In this document: positions 34,457 to 47,060 of the stretch, one piece after another
Numbering within the stretch: position 1 is the stretch's first letter
Layout of the letters: the number at the start of each line of letters is the position of its first letter
NCBI GenBank assembly: GCA_039881145.1
Contig: JAYKKI010000006.1
Span: 21,202,501 to 21,266,500 of the forward strand
From: Druceiella hillmani
Taxonomy: Eukaryota; Arthropoda; Insecta; Lepidoptera; Hepialidae
DNA: 64,000 bases
Reading direction: 5' to 3'
The notes under the pieces: generated by a model
What the model saw: only the letters and a program-made list of their open reading frames with translations
What the model was told of the DNA's origin: nothing
Databases searched by the model: none
Position numbers and translations under genes: made by a program

Positions 34457-34650
34457 GTCGTCGCCGTGGTATGTTGGGTTGATCACAAGGCATACGTCCT
34501 TTGACGATGCAGCGCATCGCGGGGACCCGGGTTCGATTTCCGGCCATTCGTCGAATGAGGCTGGACTGGTGTTATGGTTGGCTTTAAGAGATTCCTCTCG
34601 TAGCGATAATTCCTCCATATGTATCAATTAGATGCATGAAAGTAGATAAA
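34457..34650 (+). mobile_element. tRNA-derived SINE, full-length copy
   Basis: The head has a pol III A-box-like TGGTATGTTGGG and a B box GGTTCGATTTCC (34529-34540 region) at tRNA-like spacing. The body and 3' tail (AGAGATTCCTCTCGTAGCGA, then GTATCAATTAGATGCAT and AAGTAGATAAA) are shared with copies at 63598-63820 (-) and 44936-45010 (+). It sits inside a Jockey-like LINE remnant and interrupts its reading frame between AQYL and KEYIKKK. It therefore inserted after the LINE. Some LINE sequence appears to be missing at the junction. Confidence 0.9.
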
Positions 34651-34906
34651 GATATTGAGCTGTATTGGCATATGGTAAATTTATACCATTATTGAAGACT
34701 GATTGTTGTGCAATTTTATTATTTATAAAATCAATATATGTCGATTTAGATTCGTTCAGTATAATGCACCATTCTTTAGCGGATATGGCTACTTTATTGA
34801 GAACAGAATACAATTTTTTAGTTGAATATTCCACAGATCTTCCCACTGATAATTGCCGTAACATCAGGAAAAGGAGCCGCTGTGCTATACAATGTTGTTG
34901 AAACAT
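34651..34906 (-). mobile_element. Jockey-like LINE RT remnant, upstream part
   Basis: The minus-strand translation SVGRSVEYSTKKLYSVLNKV, then SAKEWCIILNESKSTYIDF, ending NNGINLPYANTAQYL, matches the segment just after the catalytic motif of Jockey-type RTs (consensus W..KW.I.LNE.KS..V.F and I....YLG). The catalytic YADD itself survives only as FPDV in a shifted frame, followed by TAII, so the enzyme is dead. The endonuclease and 5' RT motifs are not recognisable further upstream. Confidence 0.88.
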
Positions 34907-36284
34907 CAGTAATGTAAAACATATGCAAATACTAAAATAGAAAATTTTAAATAGAAATTATCTTTTGGTATAGAATTAAAAGGAATATATTATCGTAGTT
35001 ATTTATCTATACGCAATTTTCAACTTTAGTTAGTTTTTTATATAGTTTGGTTATAATTAAAATACAATTGCAAAGAGTAATCAGATGTATATTTGCCATT
35101 TATTACTAGTATCTGGACGTATTTATCATCGGCGACCATTTATCACTAGTATCTAGAGTATTTAGACGTCTACCAAATTAAAGTGAAAACAACACACAAA
35201 GTATCATAATATTTGATACAGTCTGTCTACTTCTTCCTATGTATCTAGAGCATAGCAACTTTTTCATTTAAACTGAATAAGTCTAGCATTTTTGCTTACC
35301 TGGTACAAGTAAACAAATTTTAAAACTACAAAACCGCAAGCGTGCACATAATTGCGCTTAATCAATTATTTATTTTTCAATTTAAACAAAGTGTCTGCCT
35401 CTGCTTTTCATCCGCATAAATGTTAAGCTTTCAATTTTTCGCCATTTTCTTTTATTTTGAGGGTTGTTTAGTTATGGAGTTAATCATAATACGATAACGG
35501 ATGGCTAAGTAGAGAAATTATATGCGATAAGTAAGAAAATGAAGTAGCAGGTGAAAAAATAAACTAAAAATCCACTAAGATTGAAAAGATATACATATAA
35601 AAAAAATTAATGGAACTTTTCTTCTTATTGATCGTCTCCTTATGGTTGTAGGTCGTCTCCATTTGTAGTCGCTGACTCGCAGAATTTTATCATTCTTTTT
35701 GACTAGTCCTGATATTCAGCATATCATCTGACATCGTCAAAAATGTATACCGGACAGGTCTTTCATATAGTCCTTTCATTTGGCCCGAAAATGACCTGTT
35801 AGTCTCTTTTCCGCCATTTTGCCCACTATGTGTAGTAGCTTTTCTACACAAACTTCATAAATGTTGCCAAAGCCTAATTAAATCACTGAAGTACAGCAAA
35901 AGGATAATATAAGTTTACCAATCAACGATTTGCCAGTACTTAAACGGAATAAATTGTAATAAGTTTATTTAACACCCTATATATTTATTTAGCGCAAAAC
36001 CGAAAATCATATTTAAAATTATGTACAATTTTTTAAATTATATTTGAACAGGTTTTACTATCAAAACCTGTGAAATAATATTGAAAAGAGCGTTATCGAC
36101 TTAAAGAAATCATTCAGTTTCCAAGTCCGGGAAAAATTAATAATTTATGATAAAAAATCATGAAAAATATCAATATTTCATAATATAAATAAAATATCTA
36201 CTCCATTTTGTGTTGCACGTCGACAAAGAAACGAACTTCAACTCCTTCGCTATAAAAGAAAACTGATAATCGTGCGCTTCAATT
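34907..36284. other. non-coding, includes a 40-bp tandem duplication
   Basis: CCATTTATTACTAGTATCT at 35096 and CCATTTATCACTAGTATCT at 35136 head two 40-bp direct repeats. The remainder shows no gene or recognised element. The junction between the two large duplicated units should lie in or near this stretch. Confidence 0.5.
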
Positions 36285-36485
36285 AAAATAAATACAAGCA
36301 AAGTAATTTCCAGTTCATATTCTCGATAAAGTAAACCAAGGATACATTTTAATTAAAAATGTTCATTGTTACGTGAGTACTCTGTTTTCATTGCTTACTG
36401 TCACTCATATTTGATTCATTAAATTAATACGTGCATGAATGTCTTATAAAATCTTCAGTACAAATTTGAAACCGGAAAAATAATT

Positions 36486-39400
36486 TGCGCCGCCGTAGCG
36501 AGCGAGTCGAAAAATGACAATCTGTCCGTAAATGGTTTTCAGTTCATGATAGGAATAAAGCATATCAAGGCTACTAGGATAGAAAGGAATTTCACTTAGA
36601 ATTATGTACAATTTTATATTGAGCCCACGTGAAAAACAGTCTGCTTAAAATAATATTCTTACTATACAGGCTCTATAACCTTACATTAAAAATTTAGGAT
36701 AATTTTTATTCTAGTTCGAAACAGGATTTCCGCGAATAAAAATTTATTTACCCAAATTCCACGCAAAAGCTCCAAAATTAACCTGAATGAAACTTTCACG
36801 CATGTGTACCCACGCGTATATTTTCACTCTTATACACTACATCAAAACTTTGTTTTATTTAAATCACTGAAATATAACTAAAAATATAGATTGATATCTG
36901 GGCATAATTTGTACTGAACCGATTTCGTATTATCGAAGAAACCCGATTATTTTTGGTACTTTGTTAAAACGTATATAAGAAATTAAAATATTCAGTAAAT
37001 CAAATTGCCCTGATCTCCGAATTCGGCTTCCAAAATGATATATACCTGTGGCCATTTAGTACTTGAACTGCCAATAAATGGCGTGAGATAAAGAAGATAC
37101 TACTAATTATTCTATAGAATTTTTAAATATACTTAATGCATCTGGTTTTTCTTTGTAAAAATTAAAGTTGGAAGTTAATATTCTAATTACACTAATGCAA
37201 AACTTGCAGACACAAAAACTTTGTAACGGAACGAGTTTTCAGACGGAAACAAACATCATTGAGACTGTCGTTCTTATATAATGCGATTGTGTTTGTGAAG
37301 GAAAGATTTTTAAAAGTTATAAATAATTCAAACATAACTTTTTTTATTTCTTTGGTGTTACCGATTTTTTTTTCAAATAAGCAAATCCTATAACCAAAAT
37401 TATAACCTTTTACCTAAAGAGTCTTAATGCGAACATATGTGGCCTAAAAGTGTTTCGCAATTACCCGAATTTTTTTGGCAGACACCTATTGCTTGAAATT
37501 AACAAAACAATATCTATAAAACCACCAAAAAAGGAAAAATTAGATAAATAATGTTTTATTTTTAAGTTTAACTCGCTTGTGAAATAGTGTTTTCTAATTA
37601 TTCTTGAAATTACATAGTGCTGTAAATTTTATATCGACAAGTGTAATTCCCAAAACTAAACATTCCTACAGTAGTCACTAACTAGATTGTTTCGTTTCAA
37701 GTTATTCTGCTTTCTAAAAAATAATGTCTTCGACAGTATGGATACATGATTTTAAAACGTTTTATAATGAAAAATACAACTCGCTGAGTCCTGCGTTGAG
37801 GTTATTATCCATCCTCAAAGGAGTCGAACGACCAATCAAATTTAATTACGCTGCCTGTGGCTATTCTAGTAGAGATCGGGTCCTTGTGACTTGTTGTAAG
37901 ACCCTTGAACTTGGGTTTTTTCTTACGTTGTCACTATTACAAATAGGGGTATAAATAAAGTGACATCCTGTTAATTGATGTTTAGAATATAGTTATAATA
38001 TAGTGATTGTTTATTAGGTTTTTTAACTATTTTTTTAACGAAATTTTTTTTATTACACATCATTTTGATTCAGTCATTGTCCCATAGTTCATATTGACAT
38101 TTAGTTTATTTTTTATATACATTATTTTATATACATCATTTTGATTCAGTCATTGTCCCATAGTTCATATTGACATTTAGTTTATTTTTTATTTTTATTA
38201 ATGCAGCTTAAAAATATACGCAATTCAATGATAACCAAATTCTAATGCGGAAATACTATTTCCTGTGTTATATTAATTAATTATTTTCATGGACAGTTAC
38301 ACAGATAGATTTAATAACAACCTATTTGAAAATTTATTTCACTAATAATTGGTAAAGAATTTATCTCTATCTGTATATTTATTGGATTATGGAACCATTG
38401 GCTTATATATGTTACGTACATTGTCTGATTTTTGTATTTGAGAAGCATGTCATTTAATACGTGACAATTTTTAAATTAAATCTCACAATTCCATCGAGCT
38501 TTCTGTTGAAGATTAACCTAATTTCTGTAACAAATAGGAAGAATTCAAATAGATTGTAAAAAATATTAAAATCCTTTAAAAAAAATTTTTAACTTTCCAA
38601 CTTTTTACATGTATATTGTGGTACCAGAGTGAACATAATAATGATGTATTTCTGCTATTATTTTTGGCAACATTATTACAAAAAGTGTTATTCGAAATTT
38701 TAATCAGTCATTCCGAAACTTCAATTATTAGTTTGATTTTTGATAGACACTTTTAATTACGTAACTAGGAATATTTATCAAATACAAGTAAAATTAAGTA
38801 ATATGAAAAATGGCATTTCTAATATTCTTCACAGCATGTTACGTCACCGAGAAGTTGGAAAATAAATATTACATCTTCACAAAACAGTTAAGAGCATGCA
38901 TGTGTGTGTTTCGTTTAAATCCTGGCAGTTAACAAAATATATAATGCTTAAGCATATATGCTACAGTGGACGCTATTGTCATAAATCTAAAGACTTCCTG
39001 TATTCTTCTTATCATAAAAAAATGGACAGTTCATGCATTTATTTATTTATATCACCACATCATGTTATATAAAAAAGTGTAAATTACGTGAACCACTTAT
39101 TTTTACCTCCTATTTTTACTTTATTCCCCTTTTCTTTTAAAATTGTATACTTGCGTGCATCTTTGTGTAAAGCATACAAATTTAACTCTATATTTTCATA
39201 AAAAAATTCCTAAAAATAATTTAGTTTCATTTACTTCAGATAGGAGAAAATAAAGTTAATAATATAAGTATATGTATATGTATTAATTACATTACAAGCA
39301 ACAATGATTTTTCATCCACTGTACTCCAGGTTAGTAACCAAACCATCATACATAAAGAAGCACATAATCGTTACCTATCTCATAATCGATATCTGCCAGC

Positions 39401-42352
39401 AAAGATAATAATACCTAAAGTTTCCGGACAATACAGCTGCTTTTGCATTGGTACATGAACTACTGAGCAAAACTTCGCTGCGTTACATCGGTAGATGTTT
39501 CGTTAGACCGACGTTACGCTATTCTGATGCCATGTTTCTATCAATTTTTACATTTATTTTTTTACCATCAAAGTGAATAATTAAATCTAAAATGTAGACT
39601 AACAATGCGGCGCAGTTTATTAATTTTCTTATCAAAAAGTAATTTTTCAAAATAATGTTCTGAAGTAAATGATAATTTCCATATATTTATTATTAAAAAT
39701 GGTAAACCTAATTTTAAAGCCATGTGAATTTGATCGTTAGTAATGAATGCAACGTAATTAAGTTATTTACAAATATATAACTTACAATACAGAAGTTTCA
39801 GTTCGTACCCCTAAGATCCCACACAAACTCTTTTCTTTAATTCAAATATATAGTTACCAGGTGGAATGCTTATGCTTTCAAGCTATAAAAATGATATTGA
39901 AAAAAGAGAAACTCTGCAATAAAAATAAAAATAGTACTATCAAAATCTTTATGAAAATTTCTTTTTCATTGCCTCTCTCACTATCATAAGGACGTTCATT
40001 CACTGTTTATAAAGACTTTACATAATTCTAGTATTGTGTACACATTTTCATTATTTCAACGTTGTCTGAGAAAACAAACGTTCGACACTTGATCTACAGA
40101 CAGTAAGTTTAAATTTCACTCAAAAGAGAAAAGTACTTTCTACTTTTAATTGTGATTTTAAGATTTTAACAAATTTTGATGAAAGTACTTTTTATAATAA
40201 ATTACATTTTGTGTTGTTATTGGAATTAAAATAGATTTTGAGTGATAAACAACTATTGTTTCTCTCATCACAATAAAATCTCTTGTCGAGTTTTGCATTA
40301 AAAAAAATTCGCTGAAATATATAATTCGCAAATTTATAAAAATAATATTATATTACACACAGCGACAGAATAATGTTATACTGGAGACAATTCTATTTAG
40401 GACTGAATCTGAAGTATTGTCTCAGGAGTGTGTATATAAAAGTAATAACGTGAAAAATGAAACACTGAGAAATATGTGCAGAAAAAGTGCGAAATATTGG
40501 GATAGAAAAAAAGTGTTTTGCAAATGTAGAAAACAAATTACTTTTCACTTTTTGTTCTATGTTGTTCTTTGTACTACGTACTACTACTATAAAATATTAT
40601 ACCGGCGATATGTATATATAGTAAAACCTGTAACAAAATATTGCAATGAAATAAAACTGTATAGTCATGTTGAACTCAAGTTTTGTATTTAAATTATTTT
40701 ACCCAATATCGAAACGGGCTAAAATTCTCGTGTAGTATGTACGGTGTAAATTACCCTTATCAAAATATATTACGGGATTGAGTTTAAAAATTTAAAAGTT
40801 TGGCGAATGTCTGAATGGATTTTTTTTACCAAAACTGTTTTGTATGAAAAATTTAGAAAATGTCATTTATATTTATTTTGTTTAACTCATACTTAATTTT
40901 CAACTTGGTTTCTAAATGTAACATCTTTTTATTAATAATTATACGCATCTTGTAACCCACACGCGTAAAGCTATGAAACTAACTATGTGGCTTATTTTAA
41001 ATACTTGTTTTATCTCAATTTTACATATTTAAATAAGCACAGTACAGCTTTTAATAAGAATTCACTCTACGATTTTTCCAGGAAATGTATTTCCATGCGT
41101 ATTCGGTACGATTACATAATTTTGAAAGCTAATTAGAGCTTTGTTTTTTGTCTATGTTTAAGATAAATAATTTTTTTTTTAAAGAAAGCAATAACTTTCA
41201 TGAAAATTTAAAGTTATGATTATCCATACGCATGAAGCTATGAATAGTAGCTAATTTTAGATACGTGTTTTATCTCAACTTTACTTTCTTCCATTAGTAC
41301 AACATCTGATGAATGGTGTGCCTGTCAGTGACAATATACCTTACCTTGTATTAAAAATTATTAGCATAATTTCTTGATTTTTTAAAAAACCTGGTTTACG
41401 TTCGCATTTCCCAAATGGTCTATGTTTATGGTAAAATAAGTTTTTTTTTTCTTATAAATAATAATTTCCGTTTTTAAATTCATGAAAATGTAATCTTTGA
41501 TTGTCTTTAAACATATAATTCTACGATTTGGTTCTTGCTCTCTAAAGCCCAATATTTCTCGATATTTGTGTTTTCTACCACTGAACTGGAATAAGACGGA
41601 AATATTATTTAATTTGAGGAAATGATATAATATTTCAAAATATCTATACATGCTTCCATACCCTTTGTGCTATTATTAGGATTATTCACTAATTTATACC
41701 GAAATTTATTACGGAATTATTATTCAGTAATTTATACCGAAACTTATTTAATATTTATTATTATTACCTTTTTACGGAATTATAAATTATTGTTTAGTAA
41801 AATTATCAATGTACTACTCTGGGAACTATCAAAATATTTGGATTTGTGTTTTGCTGTGTACACGAATTATCGAAGAATAAATATTTTTACTTAAATAACA
41901 ACGATTTAAATTTTTTTCAATTAAAAATATTCATTTCATTATAATAGATACAGCAATAGTTTATTTATGGAAAACAGAGTCTCTTCATTTGTCTTAAGTT
42001 AACGTTTATGCTATTATGCAATGAATAAAAGCATTCTTTTGTGAACGTTTTCGGTATTACACTATCGAAAGATCCTAATTTAATATACATTAGGCGTTTC
42101 GATAATTTTTATGCTATGAAGAACATTAGCCGAAATATATCATTATTATTGGATAGACTAGTACTTGATGGTGCCTTTCCATTCACTTCCGTGGCATATG
42201 ACTAAAATGTCATTAAAAAAGGCGACCCCATATTTATAGTGCTATCATAGCTCGGTATTTTAGAATTACACTAGCTATGCTTATGTTTTCGTTCACGTGT
42301 AATTGGGAAAAAAAGTTGTTTTTTCTCACATGTCGCTCCTGGGTATATGCTA
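36486..42352. other. non-coding part of unit 2 without aligned counterpart
   Basis: Open frames at 37724-37954, 40417-40692, 41382-41651 and 41667-41894 have no recognised domain and AT-driven composition. A 76-bp direct duplication at 38058-38191 is listed separately. No gene, RNA or mobile-element hallmark could be supported. Confidence 0.45.
38058..38191. repeat. 76-bp tandem duplication
   Basis: CATCATTTTGATTCAGTCAT begins at 38058 and again at 38134, and the copies are almost identical through CCCATAGTTCATATTGACAT and TTAGTTTATTTTTTAT. This is a recent local duplication. Confidence 0.95.
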
Positions 42353-42540
42353 TTACCATACCAAATTTCATCAAAATCCGTCCAGTATACTTTGAGTGAT
42401 ACCCGCTAAAATTCACATACGTACAACAATTCTAAAAAAAGATTCTTTTTTTGACTTCTATTATCATTCTATACGCTAATCAATCACTTTTTAAAAATAT
42501 GTCCAATTTACAGAATTCATTTTAGTACAATTTTTTATAG
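42353..42540. repeat. dispersed repeat, copy B (partner at 24888-25090)
   Basis: This contains ACCAAATTTCATCAAAATCC followed by GTCCAGTATACTTTGAGTGA and the same downstream order of words as copy A. The minus-strand open frame 42234-42416 reads through it and is not a gene. Confidence 0.7.
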
Positions 42541-44935
42541 GTCTTTGGAGACAGCCATTGTGGATTTTCCTTCATCATCAAATTTAAAATTTTCTTGCAA
42601 AACCCAAAGGAAGAAACTTGCATATTTTTTTAAGGTTTTTGTCATTAAAATATGTATATATGATGATGAATGATTTCCATCTATATTAAATTTATATTGC
42701 TCATAAATTTAATTACGTACTAAAAAGAGAGATTCGATCGAGTTCTCTAGTAATAAATCTGCAGACGCTGAAAAAATATTTTTAATGGGTTGGTACAACT
42801 TTTAAAAGTGCCAAAAAGTAAGATATGTAAAATCAAGTGGCGTATTCTATTCCACATACTGAGTATAATAAATCCTTTATCCTTCATATACTTGTGAAAA
42901 TCACTCGGCTTATTATAATAACTAATAGCAAGAAATCGCCGAACATATGTCAATACGACTAGGCTGACTAGATGTTATGACAAAGCGGCTTTAATTCATC
43001 TTTAACTTAAACAAGAAATATGGACGTAGACTGAACACTAAATTTGAATGGGTGTGAAGTTTTAATTGCAACTTAATATATTTTTAAATTTTATATTAAT
43101 GCAGGAAAGGATAAATTGATTATTATAATTAAGATTGAGATGTTGAAAGTTAAAATTTTTTTTAAAGTTACCTATAAGATCCATAAAACAAAAGAGCATA
43201 TAAAAGTTACTAAAAAAGGAGATACACCTGCAGCAAAATTATTGTGGCGTTTTCCTAGCATGACGAGAAATTGTGCAAAATGACAACTTTATTATATTTG
43301 AAATGATACCTGCTCTAACCAGACATGTTTATGATCTTATAAATGTTCTGTTTCTCCTTTTGAGGTAAGAGAACATAAAAATAAGGTATTTTTTTAAAAT
43401 TTTAGTTGCATTATTTCTATTATAAATGAATTATTTAAAATTTATTAGAAAATGAAATATTTAGCGGAGAAGATTCATATAAACGAAGCCAGACAAGTCG
43501 GGTTAAAAAATCTGTCCATATTGACCGAAATCATATGCGATATCCAAATTCGTCGGAAAAGACTAGTAGAATATATTTAAATATATTGTCAAGATATGAT
43601 GATGAATTTTGCTTAAGGTAGAAGAAGAAGGAATGGATTTATATTTGCTTAAGGTGGAAGAAAAATGTTTTTCTTTTAATCATTAAGCAACTCATTTTCT
43701 ATTCAAAGTAACAAAAAATAACATTAAAATAATTTTTCTGATTAAACCGGGAAAATTATTCTTTCACTCCGAATTAAGGGAGGAAAGCTTCAAGAGATAT
43801 AAAAGAGGATCCGGTCTCGTATATATTGGGAAGACATTTATATAATAAATGAAACTGATCAGTTAAATAATCGAGTCGCCGGATTTTACATTTTTTGTCT
43901 TCAGAATGCAAACAAAAAATATATCGACGGACGACCCATCCATCATTTGTTTTTTGTTCATTTGATGAAACTCGAAGGGAAGCAATTTGAATCTAAAGAC
44001 ACATTTATGGAAGCGTTTTTCTGAAGCTTGTAGATAGATTGATGTTTACTGTATTAATGCTATTAAAAATATTTGTAAATATTGTATTTGTATATTGATT
44101 TTTCTAACAATGTTGCCATTTTTCTTAATATATTTCGAAAGCAAAGAATAAGTAACTAATTATGTGAAGAGGGTTTAATTTTTCTTTAAAATGTTATATT
44201 TTTTTGTTTTACAGATATTCGAAATTATGAACGGTTATTTCGAAATAGAAATTTATTAATTAGATATTTCGAAATCACAATTCGGACGTTATTTGTGTAG
44301 TGACATGCAACCGAGTTAGTATCTAATAATTTATTTAAATATTTCATAAGATATTAATTTGAAATCAGCGTCATTGAAATTAAATTTAAATAAAAAGCAA
44401 ATAATGACAAAAACGTAAAGAAAAAATTACAGTAACGTTTATAAAATAATGTCAAACGACATTATATTTGGCAATATTGCTACGGAATCTTAAGTCCAAA
44501 AGTGCATTAAATGCCATTAATGTAACTCAACATAATTGCCGAAAATTTAACTAAATTTTAGATAATTTTTATATACAATATAGTACGTACTTTGAAGGGC
44601 TTAGTTATGTTTATAGCATTCAGTACACAGAGATATAATCAATCAGGAAATGATTGATTAAAAAAACATAATAACAATGTGCCTTTTTCCCCATTTTGTG
44701 CTTACAGCCTAACTATTTATATTCCGCAATTTTCCTTTAATATGTAAATAAAACAGAGTATACTATGAATATTATAGACGTTTACTATCATACGTCATTT
44801 TACGCAATAGTTAAAAATCTTCCACCAATGCCAGTATTCCTTAAAGCCTGATTGCTTCTAATTCGATTCAAATTAACACAGGAGAAAAGAAACGTTACTA
44901 TTAAACGTATGCTAATGTTATTACATTTAATCCCT
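42541..44935. other. non-coding, nothing recognised
   Basis: AT-rich. A short direct duplication of TTGCTTAAGGTAGAAGAA / TTGCTTAAGGTGGAAGAA lies near 43610-43660. No other feature could be supported. Confidence 0.5.
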
Positions 44936-45010
44936 AATAGATTGCTCACGTAGCAATAAGTCTGCCATTTGTATCAATTAGATACATTGAAGTAGATAAA
45001 TAAATAAATA
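44936..45010 (+). mobile_element. 5'-truncated copy of the SINE (tail only)
   Basis: AGATTGCTCACGTAGCAATA, then GTATCAATTAGATACATTGA and AGTAGATAAATAAATAAATA match the 3' end of the full-length SINEs at 34457-34650 and 63598-63820. The pol III head is missing, which is typical of 5' truncation by target-primed reverse transcription. The simple ATAA/AATA tail marks the 3' end. Confidence 0.88.
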
Positions 45011-46254
45011 TATGATCGCTATTAAGGGACGCATACCGTACAGACCGTCGGCCATCGGAAAGAAAAATGTTTTCAGATTGAACACACGGATATTGCCCTT
45101 AAAGAAAAGTTTCCATGAATCATAATATACATATATCGTTAATTAACTAAATGGTATAATATTGCACCAAACGTTTTACCAGAATTTGCAGAGCAAAATT
45201 CGTTCGTCTGATTTTTATGGTTTCAATCTGTATGAGCTTCATTTAAATTTCGGTTATGCAAAAAACGATAAGTAAAATTTAAGACAGTATGCAAATATTA
45301 TTATTAAGTATGCAAATATTATCATTATGATGTAAATTTTAGAAAAATGGTATTTGTAAATATATACGAGTGAAAGGCGGAAAGAAGGTAGCTAATTATA
45401 ATTAATATTGTTAAAGCTAATAATTATTAACATATAGCAAAGCTATAAAATATATCCAATATTCAAGTGTGTATCTGGAAAGCAAAAATAAGGTGTGCAA
45501 AATATTTGTGGCATGAATTCTCTTGTTAATTTTTTTCTCAAAAGTTAATTCGTACACATTTACGCTAATTATCTGTATTGCTTCTCAAAACTACTTATAT
45601 TTTTACAAATGAGGCGGCGCAAATCGCAACAGGGCCTCAGTTCTCCGATTGCAATATGCGTTCAGTTAGCAAACTGTCACGTATTAATTACAGTAAAATC
45701 AATGTGTGGCCTCATGAATATGCAGAAAATTTTGATAGTACTGACTGACAAGGGTTATCCTCGAAGAGTTCGTTTATTGTCTCCATTTCGCTGTGAAATT
45801 ACCACCCTACCGCAATCTATGTATAGCAATATCTGAGATAGTTCTAAAAACGACAGCGGCCTATCCAAAAATTATTTCCCAACTACCGTCCGAGTCTTCA
45901 CAGAGCCCCTCCAGAGACTCGTAACATCTTACTTTAATCAAAAGATAAGGCCATTAAAAGTCCCCTTTTAAAGTCATAGAAATACCTAGACGTCTCCCTT
46001 TTAGATTCTGTCAGTTCTTATTCAGCCTTTTGGAGGTATCGGGAAAAATTAATCTTGAATATATTTTGCTTTAATTTGGTAGAAATCCATTATAATTAAT
46101 TTTTTCACTGTTAAATTACTTCTACCTTTCTAAAGATTGCCATCTTTACAAATTGCCCACTCGAATATGATGTGATACAACGAAACCTAAGTCGTGGTAA
46201 AGAATTCAATAGAATAGAAATAATACTATATCACGTAGTTTAATTTAGTTGTCA
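45011..46254. other. non-coding, possibly end of a LINE remnant
   Basis: The open frame at 45609-45836 has no recognised domain on either strand. A GC-richer patch at 45840-45930 (CACAGAGCCCCTCCAGAGAC) resembles CAGAGCCCCTTCAGAGATAC at about 47175, in direct orientation. This may tie the patch to the LINE remnant next to it. Confidence 0.35.
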
Positions 46255-46296
46255 TCTGTATTTAATGACAGTATCTTTACTGTCATTAAATACAGA
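46255..46296. repeat. perfect 19-bp inverted repeat, 4-nt loop
   Basis: TCTGTATTTAATGACAGTA (46255-46273) and its exact reverse complement (46278-46296) surround TCTT. The tight loop would make a stable cruciform or RNA hairpin. Confidence 0.93.
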
Positions 46297-46299
46297 CGA

Positions 46300-47060
46300 T
46301 TTCCGAAATAAATATCTTTTTAACTGAAAGGAGTTCATCTCAAACAAATTCAACAATCTCACATCTAACTTCCACCTCAGGTCAAAATTAAATTTGCCGT
46401 ACGTTCTATGATCGCAAGATTGGCAGATAAAAACATACCAAAACCGGCAACACATCCGTTGAACCCTTTAAACTTTGTTTCGAGTAACGAGCAACGTTCG
46501 CTGCACCTTGTGCGCAAACCGCCTAACTTTCTAGTCTCCAACTTACCATAAAGCCCAGACCGACGGTGTATTCGCTAATAAGGTATATTGTAGCATTGCA
46601 GCATAGAAAGCTTCGATGTCAGTTTGAGAATTAAAGCTTTTAACCCCCAATCAATCCTGTAAACCTAGCCATGGCATGGAAGGCAACCTTTACCCTCTCT
46701 TCAATGTATGGTGCCTGATGTGTAAAGCTCGGCCGTGACTCTTCAATTAATACAATCTGCTCCCTGACCAATTTGTTTTTGGGCTTTTTAATGCAATGCT
46801 AAGCTGACTCTTAGTGCCCAAATCATGTATCCAAACGAATGAGTCCGCTGGTCGTTTCTCTACCTATTTCGGCTCGATGCTTCGAAACATAGCAGCGTTT
46901 CGTCTGCATATACAATGGTTCCGCATCTCTGAACGGGCATTGCGAGTATTCCATTGAATATCACTGTCCACAAGATTGGGCCAAGAACAGAACCTTGCAG
47001 GCTATCCCTATTCTCGTTTCTTCTTACACCTTTTCCTTTGTCCAGCAAATAGATAATTCG
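46300..47060 (-). mobile_element. R1/LOA-like LINE reverse transcriptase remnant
   Basis: A minus-strand frame (47048 down to 46860) has RT motif LQGSVLGPILWTVIFNGIL, where QGSVLGP lies at about 46997-46977. It then has TIVYADE at about 46919-46899, in place of the catalytic YADD. The spacing fits the RT palm. Further downstream and in other frames, YIEERVKVAFHAMARFTGLI matches the segment after the thumb of R1/LOA-type RTs, and CCRFWYVF-like degraded sequence follows to about 46300. Stops and frameshifts are frequent and the YADD aspartate is replaced by glutamate. Endonuclease and gag-like parts are not recognisable. The clade is inferred from the LWTVIFNGIL context and is uncertain. Confidence 0.8.

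Noticed and set aside
37724..37954. 76-codon open frame starting MSSTVWIHDFKTFYNEKYNS
   Set aside because: No domain recognised, composition as in surrounding DNA and no splice or promoter context.
45289..45317. Two octamer words ATGCAAAT 21 bp apart
   Set aside because: They are part of a short tandem duplication (TATGCAAATATTAT-type unit) and have no neighbouring gene, so a regulatory call is not supported.
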